Part shown: one piece after another, positions 16,638-25,213 of the stretch | Layout: the number at the start of each line of letters is the position of its first letter | Numbering within the stretch: the first letter of the stretch is position 1 | NCBI GenBank assembly: GCA_964434165.1 | Contig: CAYSUS010000020.1 | Coordinates: 1 to 64,000 of the forward strand | Source of the DNA: CAYSUS01 sp964434165 | GTDB lineage: Bacteria; Planctomycetota; Planctomycetia; Pirellulales; Thermoguttaceae | Length of the DNA stretch: 64,000 bases | Reading direction: 5' to 3' | Notes under the pieces: model-generated | Seen by the model: the letters and a program-made list of their open reading frames with translations, nothing else | Database searches by the model: none | What the model was told of the DNA's origin: nothing | Made by a program: the position numbers and the translations under genes

Positions 16638-17858
16638 CTAAAGCGCGTTGCTCATGCGGAACATGGGATAGAGTAGTGCGATCACGACTACAAGGACCAT
16701 GCTGGCCAGCATCAGCAGCATGATCGGCTCCAGGAGGCGCACGCCGAGGTCCAACTGCCGCCAGGTTCTCCGCTCCAGCGAGTCGGCGATGTCCAAGAGC
16801 ACGTTCTCCAGGTTATTCGACTCCTCGGCGACCGAGATCATCGCGATGACCGTCGGCGGGAAGCGGCCACTGGCGCCCAGCGGCGCCGCCAGGGGCTGGC
16901 CGGCCGAGATGTTCTCCGTGGCCTTCTGGATCGCCTGCGCCAAGACGCGGTTGCTGGCCGCGTCGCTGGACACCTGCAGGGCACGGAGAATCGGCACGCC
17001 GTTGCGGAGCATGGTCCCCAGCACGCGGCAGAACCGCGCGATGGCCAGGCTGCGGAAGATCCCTCCCACCACGGGCAGACGGAGCTTGACGCTATCGCGC
17101 CACAGACGGCCCTCTTCCGTGCGCAGCCATCGCAATCCGAAAACCGTCCCCGCCACCGCCGCCGCCAGGATCCCCAGGCCCCAAGGCACCCAGAAATCGA
17201 ACCGCCAGGGAAGGTTGCTGATCCACAGCAACCAATCGGTCAGGGCAGGCAGCTCGCCCCGGTCCCGCAGCCGTGCGAACATGGTCTCGAACCGGGGAAC
17301 GAAGAACACCACCAGCACCGTCACCACCGTGATCCCCACGGCGGCCAGGAACAACGGGTAGGCGAGGGCGCCCGTGGTGCGGCGCTTGAGGTCGTCCTGG
17401 GCTTCGGTGAACTCGGCCACGCGCGTGAGGGCCTCCTCCAGGAAGCCGCCCTCGCCGCCGGCGCGAATCATGCTGACGGCCATCTCGCCGAACACGTTCT
17501 GATACTTGGCCATCGAGTCGCCCAGCGTGGCCCCGTCCTCGACGTGGTCGTGGACGTCGTCGAGGATCGCTGCCAGGTTCTTGTGCGCCGTCTGCTTGCG
17601 GAGCACGTCGAGCGACTTCAGAAGCGGCACGCCGCTGCGCAACAGGTCCGACATCTGGCCATAGGTCACTGCCAGGAGCTGCGCCGGGACGCGACGCGTC
17701 GCAGGTCCGCGCGGCACCGCCCCCGAGCCCTCGACCTGCAGAGGGAACAGCGCCTGGCTGGACAGGCTCGCCAGCACCTCAGCCCGGCTGGTGGCGTCCA
17801 TCGTGCCGGTCACCTTGGCCCCGGCAACGTCGCGCGCTGTGTAGGTGAACTCGGGCAT
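16638..17858 (-). CDS. gspF: Type II secretion platform protein GspF
   Basis: A 406-residue polytopic inner-membrane protein. It begins MPEFTYTARDVAGAKVTGTM, as GspF/PilC proteins do, and has two GspF domains (about 70-190 and 275-395) with membrane segments near 170-195, 220-240 and 380-402. GGEGGFLEEALTRVAEF and the later PILRALQVSSDAASN are family hallmarks. It links the GspE ATPase to the pseudopilus. It lies 87 nt upstream of gspG. Confidence 0.94.
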   Translation of the reverse strand: MPEFTYTARDVAGAKVTGTMDATSRAEVLASLSSQALFPLQVEGSGAVPRGPATRRVPAQLLAVTYGQMSDLLRSGVPLLKSLDVLRKQTAHKNLAAILDDVHDHVEDGATLGDSMAKYQNVFGEMAVSMIRAGGEGGFLEEALTRVAEFTEAQDDLKRRTTGALAYPLFLAAVGITVVTVLVVFFVPRFETMFARLRDRGELPALTDWLLWISNLPWRFDFWVPWGLGILAAAVAGTVFGLRWLRTEEGRLWRDSVKLRLPVVGGIFRSLAIARFCRVLGTMLRNGVPILRALQVSSDAASNRVLAQAIQKATENISAGQPLAAPLGASGRFPPTVIAMISVAEESNNLENVLLDIADSLERRTWRQLDLGVRLLEPIMLLMLASMVLVVVIALLYPMFRMSNAL

Positions 17859-18118
17859 GGAAGGCCGGAAGACGGAGGTCGGAAGTCGGAGGTGGGAGGT
17901 CGGACGTTCATCGCCATTTAGCCGGCGGGCCTGCGCGCCGCTTCCTCACGGCGCGCCACGAATCAGGGGGCAGGAGTCCGTGGTTAAGTGACCAATGGCC
18001 AGTGGTCGGTGGTCGGTGGTCAGTAGCCAAAACACTCCATCACGCGGTATGTCGAAGCGGGCGTCAGCTCCTGACTCCTGATCCCTGACTCCTGATCCCG
18101 GATCCCTGACTCCTAATC
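17859..18118. repeat. Intergenic simple repeats between gspE and gspF
   Basis: The 254-bp gap holds three kinds of short direct repeats: GGAGGTCGGAAGTCGGAGG-like (17872-17907), GGTCGGTGGTCGGTGGTCAG (18004-18023) and three copies of CCTGACTCCTGATC-like (18070-18118). The last runs into the gspE stop codon. Such degenerate repeats are not coding; no promoter for gspF was found among them. Confidence 0.7.
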
Positions 18119-19813
18119 TTCAATCCGATCGCCCTTCGTCACGCGCAGCACCTCGTCCACGGTGGTGCGGCCGGCGAGGACTTTGCGCCAGCCGTCATGG
18201 CGGAGCGTGGTCATGCCTTCCTCGAGGGCCACCCGGCGGATGTCCCAACTGCTGGCCCGGTCGTGGGCGAGCTGGCGGATGCGGTCGCTGGAGACGAGCA
18301 GCTCGAAGATGCCCACCCGGCCCACGTAGCCGAAATGGCGGCACTCCCGGCACCCGACCGGACGATACAGCGTCGCGCCGTTGTCCAAGGCCTCGAAAGG
18401 GAAATCCCTGGGCAGTTCCTCGCGCGAGGGACGGTACGGCTCCTTGCACTCGCGGCACAGCGTGCGCACGAGGCGCTGCGCCATCACGGCCTCCACGGTG
18501 CTGGAGACCAGGAACGGCTCCAGGCCCATGTCGGTCAGTCGGGTAAAGGCGGTGGCCGCGTCGTTGGTATGCAGGGTGCTGAACACGAGGTGGCCGGTCA
18601 GCGCGGCCTGGATCGCGTTCTCGGCCGTCTCCAGGTCGCGGATCTCGCCGATCAGCACGATGTCCGGGTCGTGGCGGAGGATCGCGCGCAGCGAGGCGGC
18701 GAACGTCAGCCCGATCTTGGGATGGACCTGAATCTGGTTGATCCCTTCGAGCCGGTACTCGACCGGGTCTTCGGTGGTGACGATCTTGGTGTCCTCGCTG
18801 TGGATCTCCAGGAGCGAGCTGTAGAGCGTGGTCGATTTGCCGGACCCGGTCGGTCCCGTGACCAGGAGGATCCCATGCGGCAGGAGGATCAGCTCCTGGT
18901 AGATCCTGTAGATCTCGGCCTCCATGCCCAGCCTGGCGAGGCTGAACTCCATCGCCCCCTTGTCCAGAAGCCGCATCACGATGCCTTCGCCGTGGATCAT
19001 GGGGATCACGGAGACGCGCACGTCGACCTCGCGCCCCGACACCCGAAGCTGGATGCGGCCGTCCTGGGGGAGGCGCCGCTCGGCGATATTCAGCCGGGAC
19101 ATGATCTTCAGGCGGCTGATGATGGCCGCCTGAAAGCGGCTGATCTCCGGCGGGGTAGGCTGGCCGTGGAGCACGCCGTCGATGCGGTAACGAATCCGCA
19201 TCCCCGAGGGCTGCGACTCGATGTGGATGTCGCTCGCCCGCGACTCGATCGCCTCCAAGAGGATTTCGTTGACCAAGCGAACCACCGAGGGCTCCTGGGC
19301 CATCTCCGACAGCTCGGAGCCGTCGGTCTCGATCTTGTCGAGCAGCTCGACCTGGTCCTCCTCGGTCTGGGCGAGGAGGCCCTCGATCGTCTCGCTGCCC
19401 ACGCCCAGGTGGGCCTTGATCAGCTTGGCGATCTCCGCCCGGCCCGCCAGCACGGGCGTGACGGTCAGTCCCGTGGTCAGGGCCAGCTCGTCGAGCGGGT
19501 AGAGGTTGAACGGATCGCTGGTGGCCACGACCAGCGTGCCGTTGCTCTGGGCCACGGGAAACAGGCTCTCGCGGTGGATGAACCGCTGGGGGAAGGCCTT
19601 CAAGAGCGACAGGTCGATGTCGGCCTCGGCCAGGTCGATATACTCCAGCCCCACCTCCTCGCCGAGCGCCCGCAGGGCCTCTTCCTCGGAGACGAACCCG
19701 AGCTGAACGGCGACCTGGTCCAGGCGCGAGCCCTCGGACTGCGCGTGCCGCGACTGTTCCAACTGGCGTTGGTCGAGCAGTCCCTTTCGAAGGAGGATCT
19801 CACCGGCTTCCAT
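18113..19813 (-). CDS. gspE: Type II secretion ATPase GspE
   Basis: A 566-residue ATPase. The N-terminal GspE-N (MshEN-like) domain (1-150) is followed by the catalytic part: Walker A GPTGSGKST (about 325-333), Asp box (EDPVEYRLEGINQ), Walker B DIVLIGEIRD and His box HLVFSTLHTNDA. A zinc-binding tetracysteine element CREC...CREC (about 458-502) is present. The ATG at 19813 with CAGGA upstream is preferred to a TTG at 19852. It powers pseudopilus assembly from the cytoplasmic face and is the first gene of the operon. Confidence 0.95.
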   Translation of the reverse strand: MEAGEILLRKGLLDQRQLEQSRHAQSEGSRLDQVAVQLGFVSEEEALRALGEEVGLEYIDLAEADIDLSLLKAFPQRFIHRESLFPVAQSNGTLVVATSDPFNLYPLDELALTTGLTVTPVLAGRAEIAKLIKAHLGVGSETIEGLLAQTEEDQVELLDKIETDGSELSEMAQEPSVVRLVNEILLEAIESRASDIHIESQPSGMRIRYRIDGVLHGQPTPPEISRFQAAIISRLKIMSRLNIAERRLPQDGRIQLRVSGREVDVRVSVIPMIHGEGIVMRLLDKGAMEFSLARLGMEAEIYRIYQELILLPHGILLVTGPTGSGKSTTLYSSLLEIHSEDTKIVTTEDPVEYRLEGINQIQVHPKIGLTFAASLRAILRHDPDIVLIGEIRDLETAENAIQAALTGHLVFSTLHTNDAATAFTRLTDMGLEPFLVSSTVEAVMAQRLVRTLCRECKEPYRPSREELPRDFPFEALDNGATLYRPVGCRECRHFGYVGRVGIFELLVSSDRIRQLAHDRASSWDIRRVALEEGMTTLRHDGWRKVLAGRTTVDEVLRVTKGDRIED

Positions 19814-20122
19814 CAGTCCAGTCCTGTCGGCCTCCGACCCGCGGCGGCGCAAGCAGCATCGCCCCCAGGAGGTTTCGTCGCAAAGCCCCGATTCTTAGTT
19901 ACTCCCGGGTGGGCCCCCGTTACAGCGTTCGATCCGGCACCACAGAAGCCGCCGAGCTCGAACCGGCGAAAACGGGGCTGGCCGGCCGCACGCCGCGACC
20001 GGCCAACACCTCCGATCTCTCCACGATAAAGCGCCCCCCACCGTCCGTCCAGGGGGCAGGGAAGGGCTTCCTTCCCCCTCTTGGGAGCACTACGAGGCGA
20101 ACGACGACGCGTGACCGGCGCC
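19814..20122. other. Intergenic region between two minus-strand genes
   Basis: 309 bp. A hairpin GGGAAGG/CCTTCCC sits at about 20059-20076 but lacks a T-run on the minus strand, so it is not a convincing intrinsic terminator for the gene ending at 20123. No promoter close to consensus was seen for gspE. Confidence 0.4.
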
Positions 20123-20845
20123 TCACCGGCTTCCGCCCGGACGTCCGCCGCCGCGCTGCCCTCCGCCGCGCCGGCCTTGGAACATCTGGGAGAAATCCAG
20201 CTCGAACGTCTCTCCGGTCATCTCCTCGATTATCTTCCGCTGGCTGTCGGTGAGCACGTCCTTGACCTTCTTCTCCGCCTCCTCGCGGATCTGGCGCGGC
20301 AGGTCCTGGAGTTTCTGCCGGGTCTCCTCCTGGATCTTGCGGAGCTTATCAAGCTGGTCCTTGCTCAAACCGAGCTTCTTGACCATCTCCTCGTCGTCGA
20401 TCAAGCCGCCCATTCCGCCCCGCCTGAGGCGAAGCTGGGTGGCGACCTGGGCCAGCCTGGTTGTCTGGTGGGGAAGCAAGACCTTGTTGGTCCTCTCCTG
20501 GGCCTCTTCGATCCGTTGCCGCATCCGCTCGCGAAGCTCCGCGGCTTTCGCCTCGCGCTCTTCGGCAGGGACGTCGCGCAGGCCACCCCACATCTCCCGC
20601 ATCCCCTCGCGCAGCTCGTTGCCGATCTCCTCGAGCTGCTTCTTCTGCTCGGGCAGCAACTCCAACTCTTCCTGCACCTGGGGCAGGCGCAGAAGCATCG
20701 CAGGGTTGCTGAACATCCGGCCCGGGCCTCGGGGGCCGCGCGGACCGCCCGGTCCCGGGTCGGGCTGGGCCAGGGCCGATCCGGCCCAAAGCGCGACCAT
20801 CGCCCCCATCGCCGCCAGAACCACAAACCGACTGTACGCTCTCAT
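20123..20845 (-). CDS. Secreted helical protein, Spy/CpxP-like
   Basis: A 240-residue protein with a clear signal peptide (MRAYSRFVVLAAMGAMVALW, cleavage near ALA-QPD, about 26). The mature part is mostly charged amphipathic helix with LLPEQKKQLEEIGNELREGM and LTDSQRKIIEEMTGE, which read like the LTxxQ signature of Spy/CpxP periplasmic chaperones. The C-terminus is Gly/Arg-rich. The start has GTAGGAGTG upstream. A chaperone-like or stress role is inferred from the pattern only. Confidence 0.65.
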   Translation of the reverse strand: MRAYSRFVVLAAMGAMVALWAGSALAQPDPGPGGPRGPRGPGRMFSNPAMLLRLPQVQEELELLPEQKKQLEEIGNELREGMREMWGGLRDVPAEEREAKAAELRERMRQRIEEAQERTNKVLLPHQTTRLAQVATQLRLRRGGMGGLIDDEEMVKKLGLSKDQLDKLRKIQEETRQKLQDLPRQIREEAEKKVKDVLTDSQRKIIEEMTGETFELDFSQMFQGRRGGGQRGGGRPGGSR

Positions 20846-21130
20846 CGCTTCACACTCCTACAAGGGGGTACATCAACACGCCAGGCCGGCGACCCACACG
20901 GGCGCAAGCCGACAAATCCCACTGCGGGCGCAGGGGAGCATCTGCGCCCCTAAATCTAACCCCGACAACCCTTTCGAGTTTCTGCTTCTTGGAAAAAGAG
21001 CGATACTCAAAGCAGGGTCGGATGGTTAAGATTAAGGAGTTGCGTGCCGCATTGGAGCCGGGGACGGCGATCGACCCTCGGGGATGTCCAGATGCAGCAA
21101 CAGGACCGGCTCCCGGGAGGATAACTGCAT

Positions 21131-22219
21131 ATGATCACCCGACGGAGACAAATCGGACTGGCCGTCCTCGCCGTGGCCGTGCTCGCGGCGAGTACCGCGC
21201 ACGGCCAGTGGCGCGGCCGCAGCCGGAGGGGGAGCACCGACTCGGACGGAACCGCGGACAGCCGTCTGGAGAGGGCCGAGCGCCTGATCGTGCTCTTCGA
21301 CGCCAATCGCGACGGCATCATCGAGCCCAGCGAGGTCCACGGGCGCAGCCGCTACATCTTCGAGCGGATGACCAAGGAGGCGGGGCTCGATCCGACGCAC
21401 TCGGTCTCGGTGAGCGAGCTCCGCGCGGCGGTCGCGCGGCGGCTGCAGAAGGCGAAGACGGAGGCCGCCCCGTCCTCCACGACCCCGGCCTCCGGCGACG
21501 CGAAGAGAACCGACGGCTCGAAGGAAGCCGCGGACGCGGCGCCCCAGGTCGCCGGATTCGGGGTCGAGCGCCAGGCGCCCGAAGTCCGGGGCTTCGGCCC
21601 GGCGGGAGGCACCGCCTCGTCCCCGCCGCGCTCTTCGGGCCCGTCCCGCAGCAGCTCGTCGGGCGGCTCGACGGGGTCGTCCGGCTCGCCGGGAGACAAG
21701 AACCTCGACACCCGCATCCGCCGCTACGCCGAGAGCCTTCTGAAACGCTACGACGCCAACAAGAACGGGGTGCTCGAGAAGGACGAGTGGAAGAAGATGC
21801 GGGGATCGCCCGAAAAGGGCGACCGCAACAAGGATGGCGTGATCACCCTCGAAGAGCTCACCGCCCGGCTTTCCGAATACAGCAGGAAGAGCTCCTCGTC
21901 GAGCTCCACCACGTCGAGCACGTCCTCGACCTCGACTTCCTCGCATCGTTCGCGCTACTCCTCCTCCCGCGACTCCGGCGGCTCGGCCGACCCGGGCGAT
22001 CGCAAGAGCTATCGCTTCCTCAGCGCCACGGAGCGGCTGCCCAAGGGCCTGCCCGACTGGTTCGCGCGCAAGGACGCCAACGGCGACGGACAGGTGGCCA
22101 TGGCCGAGTACTCGACCGACTGGGACGACGCGAAGGCCGGCGAGTTCGCCAAGTACGACCGCAACAACGACGGCCTGATCACGCCCCAGGAGTGCCTGGA
22201 CGCGGAGAGCAGCGACTGA
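21131..22219 (+). CDS. Secreted EF-hand protein with five calcium loops
   Basis: A 362-residue protein with a signal peptide (MITRRRQIGLAVLAVAVLAA, cleavage near AHG-QWR). Five EF-hand loops are visible: DANRDGIIEPSE (about 57-68), DANKNGVLEKDE (about 211), DRNKDGVITLEE (about 234), DANGDGQVAMAE (about 314) and DRNNDGLITPQE (about 343). Each has Asp at 1, 3 and 5 or a close variant and Glu at 12. Ser/Gly/Thr-rich linkers separate them. It probably binds calcium outside the cytoplasm; the partner is unknown. Confidence 0.85.
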   Translation: MITRRRQIGLAVLAVAVLAASTAHGQWRGRSRRGSTDSDGTADSRLERAERLIVLFDANRDGIIEPSEVHGRSRYIFERMTKEAGLDPTHSVSVSELRAAVARRLQKAKTEAAPSSTTPASGDAKRTDGSKEAADAAPQVAGFGVERQAPEVRGFGPAGGTASSPPRSSGPSRSSSSGGSTGSSGSPGDKNLDTRIRRYAESLLKRYDANKNGVLEKDEWKKMRGSPEKGDRNKDGVITLEELTARLSEYSRKSSSSSSTTSSTSSTSTSSHRSRYSSSRDSGGSADPGDRKSYRFLSATERLPKGLPDWFARKDANGDGQVAMAEYSTDWDDAKAGEFAKYDRNNDGLITPQECLDAESSD

Positions 22220-22289
22220 TCCGTCCGGCAGGCCGCCTCATGGCCGGTCTCGGGGCCGATGGGGTCCCTCTCGCGCGGCCCGCGGTTCG

Positions 22290-22319
22290 TTGACACGGGC
22301 TCCGGCGTCAGGCTAGAGT
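22290..22319 (+). promoter_or_regulatory. Promoter of the DUF1080 gene
   Basis: A perfect TTGACA (22290-22295) is followed after 18 bp by TAGAGT (22314-22319, 4 of 6). It starts about 95 nt before the DUF1080 gene and may also serve the two genes after it. Confidence 0.6.
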
Positions 22320-22415
22320 GTCGGGCAGTCACCTACGCGCTTGCCGCGCTTCCTCCGCCACCCGCCGACGCGCGCCGCAGCCGAACCGGTGGCCTCGCCA
22401 GAAAGGACCCCGACC

Positions 22416-23096
22416 ATGCGTTGCCTCCCACTCCTTGCCGTCCTGCTGCTTGCGCCGTTTGCCGCAATCGGCGACGAGGCCCCGTCGGCCGATGCCCCGA
22501 GCGGCGATGAGGGCTTCACGCCCATCTTCAACGGGAAGGACCTCGACGACTGGCAAGGCCTCAACGGCAGCACCGACAGCTACTACGTCAAGGACGGTAT
22601 GCTCATCTGCAAGGCCCACGGCAAGGAGCACATCTTCACCAAGAAGAAGTTCTCCGACTTCATCCTCCGCTTCGACTTCAAGCTGGAGCCCGGCGGCAAC
22701 AACGGCGTGGGCATCCGCACGCAGGTCCACCGCGCGCCGCACATCTACGGCATGGAGATCCAGGTCCTCGACGACGACGCGCCCAAGCACGAGGACATCA
22801 AGCCCTGGCAACACCACGGCTCGATCTACGGCGTGGTGCCGGCCAAGACCGGGCACACCAGGCCGGCCGGCGAGTGGAACACCGAGGAGATCCTCTGCCA
22901 GGGGAGCCACGTGCGCGTGACGCTCAACGGCACGGTGATCGTCGACGCCGACCTCGACAAAATCAAGCTGCCGACGCCCGACGGCAAGGACCACCCCGGG
23001 ATGAAATACACCGAAGGCCACATCAGCCTCCACGCCCACGGCAACGGCCAGGAGGTGTACTTCAAGAATCTCCGCGTGAAGGAGTTGCCAGAGTAG
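22416..23096 (+). CDS. Secreted DUF1080 (3-keto-disaccharide hydrolase) protein
   Basis: A 226-residue protein. The ATG at 22416 follows AAAGGA and gives the signal peptide MRCLPLLAVLLLAPFAAIG. The DUF1080 domain, a concanavalin-like beta-sandwich, starts FTPIFNGKDLDDWQG (about 29-43), with FSDFILRFDFKLEPGGNNGVGIRT and the C-terminal GHISLHAHGNGQEVYFKNL. Members of this family hydrolyse 3-keto-glycosides or bind carbohydrate outside the cytoplasm. It leads a cluster with the beta-helix and DUF4838 genes on the same strand. Confidence 0.93.
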   Translation: MRCLPLLAVLLLAPFAAIGDEAPSADAPSGDEGFTPIFNGKDLDDWQGLNGSTDSYYVKDGMLICKAHGKEHIFTKKKFSDFILRFDFKLEPGGNNGVGIRTQVHRAPHIYGMEIQVLDDDAPKHEDIKPWQHHGSIYGVVPAKTGHTRPAGEWNTEEILCQGSHVRVTLNGTVIVDADLDKIKLPTPDGKDHPGMKYTEGHISLHAHGNGQEVYFKNLRVKELPE

Positions 23097-23148
23097 CAGG
23101 CGCACTCCGTGTGCCGTCCGCCTCGCCACCAAGAATCCCTCTAGCCCT

Positions 23149-25182
23149 ATGATACGAAGTCACTCCGTCTTGCGTTGCCACCAAGCGTTCCGCGAATCCC
23201 TCTACGAAGAGCGCTTGCTGCCGCTGATGGCTCTTCTACTGCTGGTTGCACCGCTGGCGGCGGCCGATGAGCCACGCCGCCCCTGGCCGCCGACCTACAA
23301 GATCAAGCCGGACCAGAAGGACCGCCTGACGCCGGCGGACGTGGTCGGCCCGGATGGCATCGTGTATCCCGATTGGCGGTATGCGGGGGTCCCCGGCGGC
23401 ATCCCCAAGGTGCCCGAGGCGGCCCGGGCCGAGAGCTTCGGCGCCAGGCCCGACGACGGCAGGGATGACAGCCGGGCGATCGAGCACGGCGCCGAGGCGG
23501 TCGCGGGTCAGGGCGGCGGGGCCCTGGTGCTGGGCGCCGGGACGTATCATCTCGACCAGCCGGTGATCCTCTCCTGCGCTGGCGTCGTGATCCGTGGAGC
23601 TGGGGCCGAGAAGACGAAGCTGGTTTTCCGTTACGGAGCGCCCGAGGGCGGCGTCGGCTTCTTCCGTCTGAAGGAAGGAGATGCGGTCGGACCCGACACG
23701 CCGCTGGAGGTCCACGCCGCGCCGGACGGTCTGGAGCGGATCGCGATTCTGGCCGGCGAGCGCGAACTCTACGCGAGGAACCGCCACAAGCACTGGGGCG
23801 GAACGTTCATGATCCGGACCTTCGGCAAGAGCCTGGGCCGGCTGGAGCCGGGAGAGCACAAGCTGACCGCCCTGGCCGAGTGGTCCGACAGGCGGCGCGT
23901 CGAGAAGAAGATCACCGTGCGATGGGACCCCGAGAAGCGCCTGCCCGCCGGGTCGCGCCGTCTGCCCGGGGCCGGGCTCGCCGCGATCATGTTTCACGGC
24001 GAGGACACTGGCCCCTCGTGGAGACTGGCCAACGACGGCCGGCGCGGCGACCTGGAGATCGAGCTGACCGAAGCACCGGAGCTCGAGCCGGGCGACGCGA
24101 TCGAACTGGATGCCCCGGCCACCGAGCGATGGAACCGGCTGGTCCAAAACGCCTGCCAGTGGGGCACCTACCGCCGGGGGCACTTCCAGGTCGAGGCGGT
24201 CGAGGGTCGCCGGGTGCGATTGAACCAGCCGTTGCGCATCGACTTCCCGGTGATCGACCGCAGCACGGCGCGCAAGCTCGATCCCGTGCGACGCAGCGGC
24301 GTGGAGGACCTCGCCCTGGAGCAGTCGGAGAAGCTGTGGACCTGCGGCGTGCTGTTCGCCACGGCCTGGGAGTGCTGGGCACGGGGCGTGACCGTGGTCA
24401 AGGCGGGCCGCCACCCGATCTACACGCGCCAGGCCAAGTGGTGCGAGATCCGCGACTGCCGCTTGGACGACGCCTGGTACCACGGCGGCGGAGGCACGGC
24501 CTACGTGGGCTGGGAGCGGTCGTACGACGGCCTGATGGAGAACGTCGAGACCTGGAAGATGCGCCACGCGCCCTGCGTGCAGTGGTCCAGCTCGGGCAAC
24601 GTCATTCGCAAGAGCACCTTCCACGGCAGCGACGCCCAGTGGCACGCCGGATGGACCAACGAGAACCTGTACGAGCAGTGCCTGGTCGAGGCCGCGGGCA
24701 GTCACGGCACCTACGGACACGGCGGCTGGGCCTCGCCGCCCCACGACGCCGCACACGGGCCGGAAGGACCTCGCAACGTCGTCTCCAACTGCGATATCCG
24801 CGCCCCCAAGACCGGCCTGTGGATGGGCGGGATGAACGAGAACTGGTTGATTCTCTACAACCGCATCGTCGCCGGGTCGGGGCCGGGCGTGTTCGCGGGC
24901 CGCGCCTCGTTCGACCACATCCTCCGCGGCAACACGATCGCCGTGGCCTCCGAGAGGCCGGCCATCGAGCTGAGCAGCCCAGACTGCCTGGGGGTGGAGG
25001 TCGTGGGGAACCGCATCTACGGGGCCGGCGGAACGGTGGTCGGCGGAAAGGCCAGGCCCGCGGCAATTCGGGATAACCAGGTGTTTCCTTACCAGGACGA
25101 CCCGCCGCGGCCCGAGCCGGCCGTCCCCTCGATCTTCGAGTGGCAGCGGGCGCAGGCCCAGCGGTCGAAGCGTATCGAGTAG
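23149..25182 (+). CDS. Secreted beta-helix (pectate-lyase-like) protein
   Basis: A protein of up to 677 residues. A hydrophobic signal segment (MALLLLVAPLAAA, about 27-39) lies behind a charged stretch; the start may instead be TTG at 23215 or ATG at 23227. The mature protein opens with a pectate-lyase-type segment (ESFGARPDDGRDDSRAIEHG, about 96-115), then GGGALVLGAGTYHLDQPV. Repeated beta-strand turns (NVVSNCDIRAPKTGLWMGG; NTIAVASERPAIELSS) indicate a right-handed parallel beta-helix. It should act on, or bind, a polysaccharide outside the cell. The gap to the next gene is 31 nt. Confidence 0.82.
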   Translation: MIRSHSVLRCHQAFRESLYEERLLPLMALLLLVAPLAAADEPRRPWPPTYKIKPDQKDRLTPADVVGPDGIVYPDWRYAGVPGGIPKVPEAARAESFGARPDDGRDDSRAIEHGAEAVAGQGGGALVLGAGTYHLDQPVILSCAGVVIRGAGAEKTKLVFRYGAPEGGVGFFRLKEGDAVGPDTPLEVHAAPDGLERIAILAGERELYARNRHKHWGGTFMIRTFGKSLGRLEPGEHKLTALAEWSDRRRVEKKITVRWDPEKRLPAGSRRLPGAGLAAIMFHGEDTGPSWRLANDGRRGDLEIELTEAPELEPGDAIELDAPATERWNRLVQNACQWGTYRRGHFQVEAVEGRRVRLNQPLRIDFPVIDRSTARKLDPVRRSGVEDLALEQSEKLWTCGVLFATAWECWARGVTVVKAGRHPIYTRQAKWCEIRDCRLDDAWYHGGGGTAYVGWERSYDGLMENVETWKMRHAPCVQWSSSGNVIRKSTFHGSDAQWHAGWTNENLYEQCLVEAAGSHGTYGHGGWASPPHDAAHGPEGPRNVVSNCDIRAPKTGLWMGGMNENWLILYNRIVAGSGPGVFAGRASFDHILRGNTIAVASERPAIELSSPDCLGVEVVGNRIYGAGGTVVGGKARPAAIRDNQVFPYQDDPPRPEPAVPSIFEWQRAQAQRSKRIE

Positions 25183-25213
25183 CGGGCCCACCCGGCAGAC
25201 AAAGGAGTCCCCC

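Noticed and set aside
20059..20076. Hairpin as terminator of the Spy-like gene
   Set aside because: It lacks a T-run on the minus strand and lies some distance beyond the stop.
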